A stretch of 64,000 nucleotides of DNA from Bacteroidia bacterium (GTDB taxonomy: Bacteria > Bacteroidota > Bacteroidia > Palsa-965): NCBI GenBank assembly GCA_025454955.1, contig JALONL010000008.1:1-64000 (forward strand), in the 5' to 3' direction. This document shows positions 17,651 through 26,473 of the stretch, piece after piece. How positions within the stretch are numbered: the stretch's first letter is position 1; each line of letters opens with the position of its first letter. The notes beneath the pieces are model-generated. The model did not search any database. It was not told where the DNA came from and saw only the letters and a program-made list of their open reading frames with translations. A program made the translations under genes and the position numbers.

Positions 17651-18327
17651 TGAATTACTTTTCTAACCCACATAATACACGCTCCGGAAAAGCGGTAATC
17701 AATCTGATAATTATCAATGTGATTGTTTATCTGGGAGGTGAACTCATTCTCAGAAGCAGGCAGGTTGATATTTCGCAATACTATGCGCTCTGGAATCCGT
17801 GGGATTCGCAAAACGATAATTTCCGTTTCTGGCAGCCGTTTACCAGTATGTTTTTACATGCCGATTTGATGCACCTTTTGTTTAACATGCTCGGGGTATA
17901 TTTTTTCGGGCGAATGCTGGAACAGGTGTGGGGCACCAAACGTTTTTTAATTTACTATTTCGTAAGCGGTATAGGTGCTTCGGTTGTGTATCTGCTTTGG
18001 TCGGTTTACAAATTCTCGCAGGGAGGCAGCAGTTTGGAAATGGTGCAATACGGTGCCGACTTTGCCCCCTGCGTGGGCGCATCGGGCGCGGTGTTTGGTC
18101 TGCTTATCGGGGCGGCCATGCTTTTTCCCAATACGCAGTTTTTGATTTACGGAATTATTCCCATGCGGCTTGGCTGGCTGGCCATACTTTACGGTTCGTA
18201 TGAATTGCTGATGATTGTACGCGATTCGCCTTACGACCGCGTGGCGCATGTGGCTCACGTAGGCGGCCTGATTTTTGGATTTATTATGCTTCAGATTTAC
18301 AAAAGACAAAAAAATAATTTTTATTAA
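17650..18327 (+). CDS. Rhomboid family intramembrane serine protease (first copy)
   Basis: A 225-residue polytopic protease that cuts membrane proteins inside the bilayer. The family marks are present: the loop HADLMHLLFNMLGVYFFG, the active-site serine in GASGAVFGLL and the catalytic histidine in HVAHVGGLIFG. The ATG overlaps the mutL stop by one base, so it is coupled to mutL. A second rhomboid follows after 5 bases; tandem rhomboids in this order are common in Bacteroidota. Substrates are unknown. Confidence 0.9.
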   Translation: MNYFSNPHNTRSGKAVINLIIINVIVYLGGELILRSRQVDISQYYALWNPWDSQNDNFRFWQPFTSMFLHADLMHLLFNMLGVYFFGRMLEQVWGTKRFLIYYFVSGIGASVVYLLWSVYKFSQGGSSLEMVQYGADFAPCVGASGAVFGLLIGAAMLFPNTQFLIYGIIPMRLGWLAILYGSYELLMIVRDSPYDRVAHVAHVGGLIFGFIMLQIYKRQKNNFY

Positions 18328-18332
18328 TTGAT

Positions 18333-19211
18333 ATGAGCATTGTTTCCGACATAAAGCGCGGGCTGAGCGGAGTGTATAGTACGGTAAACCGTATTCTGCT
18401 CATCAATGTGCTGGTGTTTCTGACGGTAAATATTACCGTGAATCTGCTTTTGCTCAACGGGCGCGATGATTTGTCGGAAGGCGTTATCCGCGCCATTGGT
18501 TTATCGGGCGATCCGCTGAAGGCGGTGATGTTTGTGTGGACGTTTATCACGTATTCGTTCATGCACATTGATTTCTGGCACATATTGGGCAATATGCTGC
18601 TGTTCTGGTTTCTGGGTCGTTTGTTTTCCGATCATCTGGGCGGGGCGCGGCTTTGGGGCACTTATTTGCTGGGCGGTATTGCGGGCGGAATTTTGTTTAT
18701 CGGGGTTTCTATGTTTATGCAGGGCGGCGATAGTTTTGTGCTCTTTGGCGCGTCGGCAGCCACTACGGCGGTGGTGGTGGGCATTGCGGCATTTACTCCT
18801 GAGTCGATGGTGTATCCATTTGGCATTCCGGTAAAACTGAAATGGTTTGCGCTGATTTCCTTTCTCTTGAGTTCGCTGCTGGAGCTTTCGGCCAACACCG
18901 GGGGTAAGGTTTCGCACATTGGCGGGGCGTTGCTGGGTTTCTGGTACGGTTCGCAACTCAGGCTGGGCAAACGTCCGCTGGAAAGTTTCATGAACTGGTT
19001 TGCCCCGCGCCGCGAACGCCGCAGCCGCAGCAAACTGCGGGTTGAACACGTACAGCGCCCGCGCGGAGTGAGCGATGAACAGTACAACCAGAGCAAAGCA
19101 CTCATCCGCCGCCGCATTGATGAAATACTTGATAAGATTTCGCGTTCGGGTTATGACAGTCTGAGCCGCGAAGAGCGCGAATTTTTACAAAACAACCACG
19201 ATAAAACCTGA
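18333..19211 (+). CDS. Rhomboid family intramembrane serine protease (second copy)
   Basis: A 292-residue paralogue of the preceding gene. It has HIDFWHILGNMLLFWFLG, a GASAATTAVV serine motif and SHIGGALLGFWYG for the histidine. The second glycine of the usual GxSG motif is replaced by alanine, which some active rhomboids tolerate. After the membrane part there is a basic ~85-residue cytoplasmic tail (APRRERRSRSKLRVE then helical RRRIDEILDKISRSGYDSL), a C-terminal extension seen in Bacteroidota rhomboids. It is probably cotranscribed with mutL and the first rhomboid. Confidence 0.88.
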   Translation: MSIVSDIKRGLSGVYSTVNRILLINVLVFLTVNITVNLLLLNGRDDLSEGVIRAIGLSGDPLKAVMFVWTFITYSFMHIDFWHILGNMLLFWFLGRLFSDHLGGARLWGTYLLGGIAGGILFIGVSMFMQGGDSFVLFGASAATTAVVVGIAAFTPESMVYPFGIPVKLKWFALISFLLSSLLELSANTGGKVSHIGGALLGFWYGSQLRLGKRPLESFMNWFAPRRERRSRSKLRVEHVQRPRGVSDEQYNQSKALIRRRIDEILDKISRSGYDSLSREEREFLQNNHDKT

Positions 19212-19217
19212 TTCCGG

Positions 19218-20369
19218 TTGGAAACCACAGCCACAACCCCGGCAGAATCGTCTGCGCCTCCGGTAAAGAAGCGGGGCTGGTTTGTGCGTGTGCTGCTGTT
19301 TCTGAACTGGGTGGCCATATTTGTGCTGCTGGCCAGTTACCTGGCGCCGTATGTGAGTCCGGCCATATTCTGGCCGCTGGCTTTTCTCGGGCTCATTCAC
19401 CCGGCACTTATTGCGGTAAATTTGGTTTTTCTGCTGGGCTGGGCTTTGCTGCGCAGGCGGCAGTTTATTTATCCGGCAGCGGCACTTTTGCTGGGCTGGC
19501 CGCTCAACGGGCGCGAGTTGCAGCTACGCAGCGAAAACCTGGCCGAACCGCGAAATACCTTCAAATTCCTGAGCTGGAACACCAAGCTTTTCGACCTCTA
19601 CAACTGGTCGAAAAACAACGAAACCCGCAACCGTATGCTCGAACTGCTGCATTACGAGCAGCCCGATGTGCTTTGCCTGCAGGAGTTTTTTAACGAAGAC
19701 AACGGCAATTTCCGCAACCTCGATTCGGTGAAACGACTGCTGAAAATGCCGTATGTGCATGTGGAATACACCTATACGCGCCGCCGCGACGATCATTGGG
19801 GAGTAGCCACATTCAGCCGCTTTCCGGTGCTCAATCAGGGCCGTATTGTGTTTAACAACCGCAGCAACAACATCTGCATTTACACCGACCTGCTCATACG
19901 CCGCGATACGGTGCGGGTGTACAACATGCACCTGCAATCGATCCATTTCGGGTACGATGATTATGAGTTTATCGAGAAAGTACAATCGGGCGAAGATGCG
20001 GGTAACGAAATGAAAGCCTCGCGCAATATCCTTCGCCGTTTAAAACGTGCCTACACCAAGCGCGCCGGCCAGGCCGATGCCATTGCCGAACATATTGCCA
20101 ACTGCCGCCACGCCGTAATTGTGTGCGGCGATTTTAACGATACGCCGGTGTCGTACACCTACGAAACACTGAGCAATAATTTGAAAGATGCGTTTATGGT
20201 TTCGGGCAGCGGTTTCGGGAAAACGTATGAAAACCGCACGCCTTTTCCGCGTATCGATTACATTCTGCACAGCCCGGTACTGCAGTCGTTTGGGTTTCGT
20301 ACCCTGCGCACGAAAAATATGTCGGACCATTATCCGGTAGTGTGCCGGTTTGGATATTCGGTGCAATAA
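19218..20369 (+). CDS. Membrane-anchored endonuclease/exonuclease/phosphatase (EEP) family protein
   Basis: A 383-residue protein with two N-terminal hydrophobic segments (about residues 20-95), then an EEP hydrolase domain. The domain shows the expected series: FLSWNTKLFDLYNW, VLCLQEFF (metal-binding Glu), VCGDFNDTP, RIDYILHS and the closing SDHYPVVCRF. Such domains act on nucleic acids or phospholipids/inositol phosphates; the membrane anchor makes an extracytoplasmic phosphodiesterase plausible, but this is inference. The start is TTG at 19218, 6 bases after the rhomboid stop; no ATG is suitably placed, so the start is less certain. Confidence 0.78.
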   Translation: METTATTPAESSAPPVKKRGWFVRVLLFLNWVAIFVLLASYLAPYVSPAIFWPLAFLGLIHPALIAVNLVFLLGWALLRRRQFIYPAAALLLGWPLNGRELQLRSENLAEPRNTFKFLSWNTKLFDLYNWSKNNETRNRMLELLHYEQPDVLCLQEFFNEDNGNFRNLDSVKRLLKMPYVHVEYTYTRRRDDHWGVATFSRFPVLNQGRIVFNNRSNNICIYTDLLIRRDTVRVYNMHLQSIHFGYDDYEFIEKVQSGEDAGNEMKASRNILRRLKRAYTKRAGQADAIAEHIANCRHAVIVCGDFNDTPVSYTYETLSNNLKDAFMVSGSGFGKTYENRTPFPRIDYILHSPVLQSFGFRTLRTKNMSDHYPVVCRFGYSVQ

Positions 20370-20482
20370 GCGTTGCGGGCAATTACGGGCAGTGTGTTTG
20401 TATTCAGCCCGGTAGCCTGAAACAATGTTCATTTTAACCCGTTGCCCCCTTTCAACGGCAACTTTCACACTCAAAAAAATGC

Positions 20483-20490
20483 TACTTTTG
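20483..20490 (+). promoter_or_regulatory. Bacteroidota -7 box for the E2 gene
   Basis: TACTTTTG matches TAnnTTTG and lies 28 bases before the E2 ATG. No standard -33 TTG was found. Confidence 0.45.
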
Positions 20491-20518
20491 CGGCTAAAGA
20501 ACTTTTCCAACACGCAAT

Positions 20519-21874
20519 ATGGCACAGGTTGAACTGATTATGCCGAAAATGGGTGAGAGTGTTGCCGAGGCAACCATCATCAAATGGCTGAAAAACGAAG
20601 GGGACAAAATTGCGCTCGACGAGCCGGTTTTAGAAATTGCCACCGATAAAGTGGATTCCGAAATTCCCTCACCGTTTGAAGGCTTTCTGGCCAAAAAACT
20701 GTTCAATGAAGGCGATGTGGTGCAGGTAGGCAAAGCCGTGGCGCTCATCAGCACCGAGGCCGTGGCTGCTGCTCCCGCTGCCCCGCAAACTCCGGCCGCT
20801 CCCGCCACCGCCACTGCCACACAAACAGCTACGGCCGCTGTGGCGGCAGTTTCTTCGGCCCCCGCGGCCGAACTTGGCAAAACCGGTGACAGCGGGCGTT
20901 TCTACTCGCCCTTAGTGCGCAACATTGCCAAAGAAGAAGGCATCACCATGGCCGAGCTCGAAACCATTGCCGGAAGCGGCATGCACGGGCGAGTAACCAA
21001 AAACGATATTCTGGGCTATCTGCCCCACAAAGGCAAACTCCACACACAGGTGCAGGAGCAGGTGGCCGCCACCGCCGTTTCGGCCAATGGAAACGGCAGC
21101 ACCACAGTTGCTGCCCCGGCTCAAACCCAGGCCCCGGCTGCTAAACCGGCCATTCCGCTCATGCCCGGCGACGAAATTGTGGAAATGGACCGCATGCGCA
21201 AACTCATTGCCGACCACATGGTAATGAGCAAGCAAACCTCGCCCCACGTTACTTCTTACGTGGAAGCCGACGTAACCAACCTCGTGCAGTGGCGCGACCG
21301 CATCAAGAAAGATTTCGAAAAGCGCGAAGGCGAGAAAATTACCTTCACACCCGTATTTATTGAAGCCGTGGTGCGCGCCATTAAAGACTTCCCCGGCGTA
21401 AACGTATCGGTTGACGGGCAGAAGATCATCATGCGCAAAAACATCAACATCGGTATGGCGGCGGCATTGCCCACGGGCAACCTCATTGTGCCGGTAATTA
21501 AAAATGCCGACCGCATGAACCTGGTGGGCCTCACCAAATCGGTAAACGACCTGGCCAACCGCGCCCGTGGCAACAAACTCCAGCCCGACGAAATACAGGG
21601 CGGCACATTTACCATTACCAATGTGGGCAGTTTTGGCAACGTAATGGGCACACCCATTATCAACCAGCCCCAGGTAGCCATTCTGGCCGTGGGTGCCATA
21701 CGCAAACGCCCGGCCGTGCTCGAAACGCCCCAGGGCGACGTAATTGCCATCCGCCACATGATGTTCCTCTCGCTTTCCTACGATCACCGCGTGGTGGACG
21801 GAATGCTCGGAGGCAGCTTCCTGCGCCGCATTGCCGACTATCTCGAACAGTTTGACGCCAACCGTGAAATCTGA
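20519..21874 (+). CDS. Dihydrolipoamide acyltransferase (E2) of a 2-oxoacid dehydrogenase complex
   Basis: The acyl-transferring core subunit of a 2-oxoacid dehydrogenase. The order is: lipoyl domain (residues 1-80) with lipoylation lysine in EIATDKVDSEIPSP; an Ala/Pro/Thr-rich flexible linker; a peripheral subunit-binding domain (YSPLVRNIAKEEGI to GRVTKNDIL); a second Ala-rich linker; and the catalytic CoA acyltransferase domain ending in SYDHRVVDGMLGG. The best guess is a branched-chain or pyruvate-type E2; the substrate cannot be settled without E1. No E1 or E3 is adjacent. Confidence 0.92.
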   Translation: MAQVELIMPKMGESVAEATIIKWLKNEGDKIALDEPVLEIATDKVDSEIPSPFEGFLAKKLFNEGDVVQVGKAVALISTEAVAAAPAAPQTPAAPATATATQTATAAVAAVSSAPAAELGKTGDSGRFYSPLVRNIAKEEGITMAELETIAGSGMHGRVTKNDILGYLPHKGKLHTQVQEQVAATAVSANGNGSTTVAAPAQTQAPAAKPAIPLMPGDEIVEMDRMRKLIADHMVMSKQTSPHVTSYVEADVTNLVQWRDRIKKDFEKREGEKITFTPVFIEAVVRAIKDFPGVNVSVDGQKIIMRKNINIGMAAALPTGNLIVPVIKNADRMNLVGLTKSVNDLANRARGNKLQPDEIQGGTFTITNVGSFGNVMGTPIINQPQVAILAVGAIRKRPAVLETPQGDVIAIRHMMFLSLSYDHRVVDGMLGGSFLRRIADYLEQFDANREI

Positions 21875-21897
21875 GCGAAACACTGAAAAATCACTCC

Positions 21898-21923
21898 AAA
21901 CAGCGGCCAATGGGTCGCTGTTT
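21898..21923 (+). terminator. Candidate terminator after the E2 gene
   Basis: Inverted repeat AAACAGCG/CGCTGTTT with a 10-base centre lies 24 bases after the stop codon. The following T-run is interrupted, so it is a weak intrinsic terminator. Confidence 0.45.
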
Positions 21924-21995
21924 GTGGCTTTTGACAACTGATTTTCTGTAAACTTTTGGCTTTTACGCCCTGCACCGAACTACTATATTTACACC

Positions 21996-24053
21996 GTGAA
22001 CTACCTCAGACACTCCAAAATACTGCTTACAGTATCGTTTGCAACCCTGCTGCTTTGTTCGTTTGCTGTAAAATTGCCCAAGCGCAATGCCTACAAAAAA
22101 ATGCAGGCTCAGGCCGACGCATTTTTTATCAGCGAAGAGTACGAAAAGGCGTTGCCGCTTTATACCCAACTGTATCTGCAGGACAGCACAAACGGCAATG
22201 TGGCTTATCGTCTGGGCTTTTCGTGCCTCAACGTACAGGGCCAGAAGAAAAGTGCCGAGCAATACCTGCGCAATGCCATAACCACTGCATCGCCCAAAGC
22301 CAAAGAAGGCCGCTTAAAAGAACGCCGCGCTCCGGTGAATTCCTACTACGCCTACGCACAGGCATTGCAGTACAACCTGCATTTCGACTCGGCCGCACAT
22401 TATTACCGCCTTTACCAGAAGAATTATTCCGACACCACAAACCAGCTCCAGCAGCGCGACATTAACCTTTTTCTGGCGCAATGCCAGACCGGCAAAATGC
22501 TGGTGGCATCGCCTGTAAACATTACCGTTTCCAACCTCGGCAGCAACGTAAACTCGCAGTACCCCGAATATTCGCCCGTGCTTTCGGCCGACGAAAAAGT
22601 GCTCATTTTCACCACGCGCCGCCCCGGTTTCAACAACACCATCGACCCGCGCGATGGTATGTATTTTGAAGACATTTACATGAGCGAGAAAAGCGGCGAT
22701 GGCTGGTCGGAAGCCCGCCCGCTGGCCATACTCAACACGCCCGGCCACGAGGCTACCATTGGCATCAGCAGCGATGGTCAGCAGCTTTTCATTTACAAAG
22801 ACCTGAACGGCGACGGCAACATTTTTACCAGTATGCTTAATGGCAGTGAATGGGCACAGCCGGTAAAACTCTCAGACAATGTAAACTCGAAAAGCTGGGA
22901 GCCCAGCGCCTCACTTTCGCCCGATGGCAATACGCTTTACTTCGTAAGCAACCGCGAAGGAGGCTTTGGCGGGCGCGACATCTGGCGCTCGGTAAAACTG
23001 CCCAATGGCGAATGGTCGAAACCCACCAACCTCGGCCCCGAAATCAATTCGCCTTTCGATGAAGATGCGCCTTCCATTCAGGCCGATGGTATTACGCTGT
23101 ACTTTGCCTCCAACGGCCCGCGCTCGATGGGCGGCTTTGATATTCTGTTTTCGACCTGGAACGAGGAAAGTGGATGGACAGAGCCGGTAAACATTGGTTA
23201 TCCGGTAAACTCAAGCGACGATGACCTGTTTTTCATTCCCACCGCCGATAATACCCACGCTTACTATTCTACCGCCACCGGCCCCGATGGCAACGGCGAA
23301 AAAGACATTTGTTTCCTCACCTTCCCTGATAAAGAGCAAACACCGCTCACTGTACTTTCGGGCGAAATTACCAGCATATTCGGCGGTGCGGCTCCCGGCG
23401 CAGTAATTACCGTAACCGATGTGGAAACCGGTGAACTTATTGGCACCTACAAACCAAACAGCGCCACCGGCCGCTACGTAATTATTCTCCCTCCCGGTAA
23501 AAACTACGCAGTAACCTACGAGGCCGAAGATTTCCTCTTCCAGTCAGACAATATCAACATTACCGATTCAATGGCCTACCAGCAAATTGAACGTCCGGTA
23601 GAACTGGCGCCCCTGCAGGTGGGCCAGAAAATTGTGGTGCGCAACATTTTCTTCGACTCGGGCAAATCAGTACTCAAGCCCGAATCGAAAGCAGAACTGG
23701 ATAAGTTAGTTAAACTCATGAAGCGTTACCCGCAGCTCATTATTGAGATTGACGGCCACACCGATGCCAGCGGCAGCGACGAACTCAACCAGCGCCTCTC
23801 CGAACAGCGCGCCGAAAGCGTGGCCAATTATTTAGTGGAAAACGGCATTGAACGCAGCCGCCTGCGCACAAAAGGATTGGGAGAAAAAGCGCCCATTGCC
23901 ATCAACTACAACCCAAACGGAACGCCCAACCGTCCGGGCATGGCACTCAACCGCCGCTTCGAGTTTATTATTCTCAGTACCGACGGGAAACTTCAGGATG
24001 TGATAATTCCCATACAGGTACCGGAAAACCTGAAGGATAAAGGAAAAAAATAA
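21996..24053 (+). CDS. PorE-like envelope protein: TPR, PD40 propeller, CRD, OmpA C-terminal domain
   Basis: A 685-residue protein starting at GTG with an N-terminal hydrophobic signal. The order is: a TPR-like region (about 30-150), a PD40/WD40-type beta-propeller (about 160-440) with repeats such as LYFVSNREGGFGGRDIW and LYFASNGPRSMGGFDI, and a carboxypeptidase-regulatory-like domain near TDVETGELIGTYKPNS. A C-terminal OmpA peptidoglycan-binding domain (about 545-660) contains FFDSGKSVLKPESKAELDKL, EIDGHTDASGSDE and NRRFEF. The same four-domain order is known from PorE, a periplasmic T9SS component. It is the first of three related genes here; OmpA residues are intact only in this one. Confidence 0.85.
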   Translation: MNYLRHSKILLTVSFATLLLCSFAVKLPKRNAYKKMQAQADAFFISEEYEKALPLYTQLYLQDSTNGNVAYRLGFSCLNVQGQKKSAEQYLRNAITTASPKAKEGRLKERRAPVNSYYAYAQALQYNLHFDSAAHYYRLYQKNYSDTTNQLQQRDINLFLAQCQTGKMLVASPVNITVSNLGSNVNSQYPEYSPVLSADEKVLIFTTRRPGFNNTIDPRDGMYFEDIYMSEKSGDGWSEARPLAILNTPGHEATIGISSDGQQLFIYKDLNGDGNIFTSMLNGSEWAQPVKLSDNVNSKSWEPSASLSPDGNTLYFVSNREGGFGGRDIWRSVKLPNGEWSKPTNLGPEINSPFDEDAPSIQADGITLYFASNGPRSMGGFDILFSTWNEESGWTEPVNIGYPVNSSDDDLFFIPTADNTHAYYSTATGPDGNGEKDICFLTFPDKEQTPLTVLSGEITSIFGGAAPGAVITVTDVETGELIGTYKPNSATGRYVIILPPGKNYAVTYEAEDFLFQSDNINITDSMAYQQIERPVELAPLQVGQKIVVRNIFFDSGKSVLKPESKAELDKLVKLMKRYPQLIIEIDGHTDASGSDELNQRLSEQRAESVANYLVENGIERSRLRTKGLGEKAPIAINYNPNGTPNRPGMALNRRFEFIILSTDGKLQDVIIPIQVPENLKDKGKK

Positions 24054-24102
24054 GGGTTAACCCTTAATCGGACACACCTTCGGTAAATCCGGAGGTGTTT
24101 TC
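24052..24102 (+). terminator. Intrinsic terminator after the first PD40/OmpA gene
   Basis: Palindrome AAGGGTTAACCCTT begins at the stop codon. It is followed by a 10-bp stem (ACACCTTCGG/CCGGAGGTGT, 24074-24098, one G-T pair) and a TTTTCG tail. Confidence 0.7.
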
Positions 24103-24137
24103 GTTTCAATAAGGCGGTAAAGTTTAGCCAGATTCAT

Positions 24138-24145
24138 TATTTTTG
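24138..24145 (+). promoter_or_regulatory. -7 box for the second PD40 gene
   Basis: TATTTTTG matches TAnnTTTG. It implies a transcript start near 24151, consistent with the chosen ATG at 24194 and excluding the in-frame start at 24143. Confidence 0.45.
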
Positions 24146-24193
24146 TTTTTAAGCATCATACCCCGGATGACAGAATTATCCCTGAACCAGATT

Positions 24194-26308
24194 ATGAAGA
24201 TACCACGCTTCTGTTTCTTACTTTTCCTGTTTGCACTTTCAATTCCGGCGCTCGCTCAGGATCCTCTTCCTGGCGATTTTCGCCAGAATTTCAATCAGGG
24301 TAATCTGCTCATCGGAGAAGAAAACTACCCTTCGGCACTTCGTTTTTTTGAAGAGGCATACCGCACCGATTCGTCGGGTGCCAATATCAACTGGAAAGTG
24401 GGCCTCTGCATTTTAAAAGCCTCAAACGATAAAAAAACGTCGTTGCCCTACCTGAAACGTGCCGCACAGGATGTAACACGCAATTACGACGAGTACGATT
24501 ACCGCCAGAAAAAAGCGCCAGAAATGTGTTACTTTTTTCTGGGGCAGGCCTATCACCTCAATTATCAGTTCGACTCGGCCGAGTTTTACCTGAACAGATA
24601 CAAAAGCATTATCGGCACTCGCAATCCGCAGCTTGCTGCCGAAATTGACAACCGTATCCGTTGGTGTAATCAGGCCCGGTTGCTTGTATCTTCTCCCCTT
24701 CCGGTAAAATTATCTTCACTTCCCGACAGTATTAATTCCGAAGGCCCCGAATACAGTCCTGTATTTTCGCTCGACGAAAACACCATTTATTTCACCTCGC
24801 GCCGCGAGGGCGCGCGCGCCATGGATGGCGATTACTACGAAGACATTTACGTAAGCGAACGCAAACCCGACAGCACCTGGAGCACCCCGCGCACCATACC
24901 CTACATTCAGACACCCACCAACGAAGCCACCATATCGCTTTCGGCCGACGGGCAAACGCTGTTTATTTACAAAGACGACAACGGCGGCGATATTTACGCC
25001 AGCACCAGCGACGGGAAAGACTGGTCGCAACCCATTCCGCTGGGTTCCGACATCAATACCAAATACTGGGAGCCGCACGCCTGTCTTTCGGCCGACGGAC
25101 AAACGCTTTATTTCGTTAGCGACCGCCCCGGCGGATTTGGCGGACGCGACATTTACCGTTGTGTAAAACTGCCCAACGGCCGCTGGAGCAAGGCACTCAA
25201 TCTTGGCCCGAAAGTAAATACGCCTTTCAACGAGGATTCGCCGTTCATTCACCCCGATCAGGTGACGTTGTTCTTCGCTTCCGAAGGTCATTCGTCGATG
25301 GGTGGTTTTGATATTTTCTTTACCACCAAAGACGACGAAGGCGTTTGGGCCGAGCCCACCAACGCCGGTTATCCGATAAACACAGCCGATGATGATGTGT
25401 TTTTCATTACCTCGGTAGATGGTAAACGCGGTTATTTTTCCACCTCACGCGCGGGCGGAAAAGGTGAAAAAGACATTTTTATCGTAAATCTCGAACAGCC
25501 CAAATCACAGCCGCTCACCCTGCTCAAAGGGCGTATTTACAACATGAACGGCGAACCGCTTACGCAGTTTATCGAGATTAATGTAACCAACACCCAAACC
25601 AGCGAACTCGAAGGCATTTACCGCCCCAATATGCGCACCGGTTCGTTTATGGTTATTCTGCCGCCAGGTTCTACTTATTTGGTAAGTTATTTTGTAGATG
25701 GCAAAGAATACACCAACGAAATTATTGATGTACCGATGGGCTCGGAGTTTGAAGTAATTGACCGGGCTGTGGATTTGCGTGATCTGGTACTGGGAAATAT
25801 CCGCCCCGACCTGCCGCTCGATACCGCCCGTATTTCCAATCCCGGCATAAACATTCCCGGCGATACGCTTAACCCGGTGGCAGCACGCCCCAAACGCAAT
25901 GTGCGAGATGTGAGGGCCGAACTCACCACCACAAAGAACCTGAGTTTTGAAATGTATTTCAAATACAACATTTCAACCATTGATCCGCAGGACCAGGACT
26001 TCAAAAAATTCATCGACAGTTGTGTATCGCATATCAATAAATATGGCAGCATACGTTTCCGTGTAACTGCCGCGGCCTCGCAGGTGCCCACACGCAGGTT
26101 CCCCAGCAACAAAGCCCTTTCCGAAGACCGCGCCGCACAGGCGCAGCGTGTAATAAACAACGCCCTCGAAGCAAGAGGTGTGGACATGACCAAAGTGAAA
26201 TGGGTGAAGGTAAATGCCTACGTACTTGGCCCCACTTACCGCTCCGACTTTGAGAAAAACCGCGAAACGTATGAGAAATACCAGTATGTAAGAATACGCG
26301 GATATTAG
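24194..26308 (+). CDS. PD40/OmpA-like envelope protein with degenerate C-terminal domain
   Basis: A 704-residue paralogue of the previous gene. It has a signal peptide (FLLFLFALSIPALAQ), a TPR-like region (about 30-155), a PD40 propeller (about 165-435; LYFVSDRPGGFGGRDIY, FASEGHSSMGGFDI) and a CRD-like strand domain. The C-terminal ~130 residues have an OmpA-like beginning (FEMYFKYNISTIDPQDQDF), but the GHTDxxG and NRR motifs are missing. It therefore probably does not bind peptidoglycan in the usual way and may be a divergent partner of the PorE-like protein. Start 24194 is chosen for the signal peptide; 24167 is possible. Confidence 0.8.
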   Translation: MKIPRFCFLLFLFALSIPALAQDPLPGDFRQNFNQGNLLIGEENYPSALRFFEEAYRTDSSGANINWKVGLCILKASNDKKTSLPYLKRAAQDVTRNYDEYDYRQKKAPEMCYFFLGQAYHLNYQFDSAEFYLNRYKSIIGTRNPQLAAEIDNRIRWCNQARLLVSSPLPVKLSSLPDSINSEGPEYSPVFSLDENTIYFTSRREGARAMDGDYYEDIYVSERKPDSTWSTPRTIPYIQTPTNEATISLSADGQTLFIYKDDNGGDIYASTSDGKDWSQPIPLGSDINTKYWEPHACLSADGQTLYFVSDRPGGFGGRDIYRCVKLPNGRWSKALNLGPKVNTPFNEDSPFIHPDQVTLFFASEGHSSMGGFDIFFTTKDDEGVWAEPTNAGYPINTADDDVFFITSVDGKRGYFSTSRAGGKGEKDIFIVNLEQPKSQPLTLLKGRIYNMNGEPLTQFIEINVTNTQTSELEGIYRPNMRTGSFMVILPPGSTYLVSYFVDGKEYTNEIIDVPMGSEFEVIDRAVDLRDLVLGNIRPDLPLDTARISNPGINIPGDTLNPVAARPKRNVRDVRAELTTTKNLSFEMYFKYNISTIDPQDQDFKKFIDSCVSHINKYGSIRFRVTAAASQVPTRRFPSNKALSEDRAAQAQRVINNALEARGVDMTKVKWVKVNAYVLGPTYRSDFEKNRETYEKYQYVRIRGY

Positions 26309-26333
26309 CATTCATCAACCCGAAATAAATCTG

Positions 26334-26364
26334 ATACGCCTGCATTGCAATGATGCAGGCGTAT
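26334..26364 (+). terminator. Strong hairpin after the second PD40 gene
   Basis: A perfect 12-bp stem (ATACGCCTGCAT/ATGCAGGCGTAT) with a 7-base loop lies 26 bases after the stop. It is followed by TGATTTT rather than a pure T-run, so it is a probable but imperfect terminator. Confidence 0.55.
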
Positions 26365-26418
26365 TGATTTTAAATACAGGAACACGGAAATGTGTGTTGA
26401 TTAATTCGGTTAATGGTG

Positions 26419-26449
26419 TTGACCTGTATTTGATAATGGCGTAGATTTA
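26419..26449 (+). promoter_or_regulatory. Candidate promoter of the T9SS cargo gene
   Basis: TTG at 26419-26421, a 20-base spacer and TAGATTTA at 26442-26449 resemble the Bacteroidota promoter with one mismatch. The ATG is at 26474. Confidence 0.45.
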
Positions 26450-26473
26450 TACTTCACTCCAAGACCCTGAACA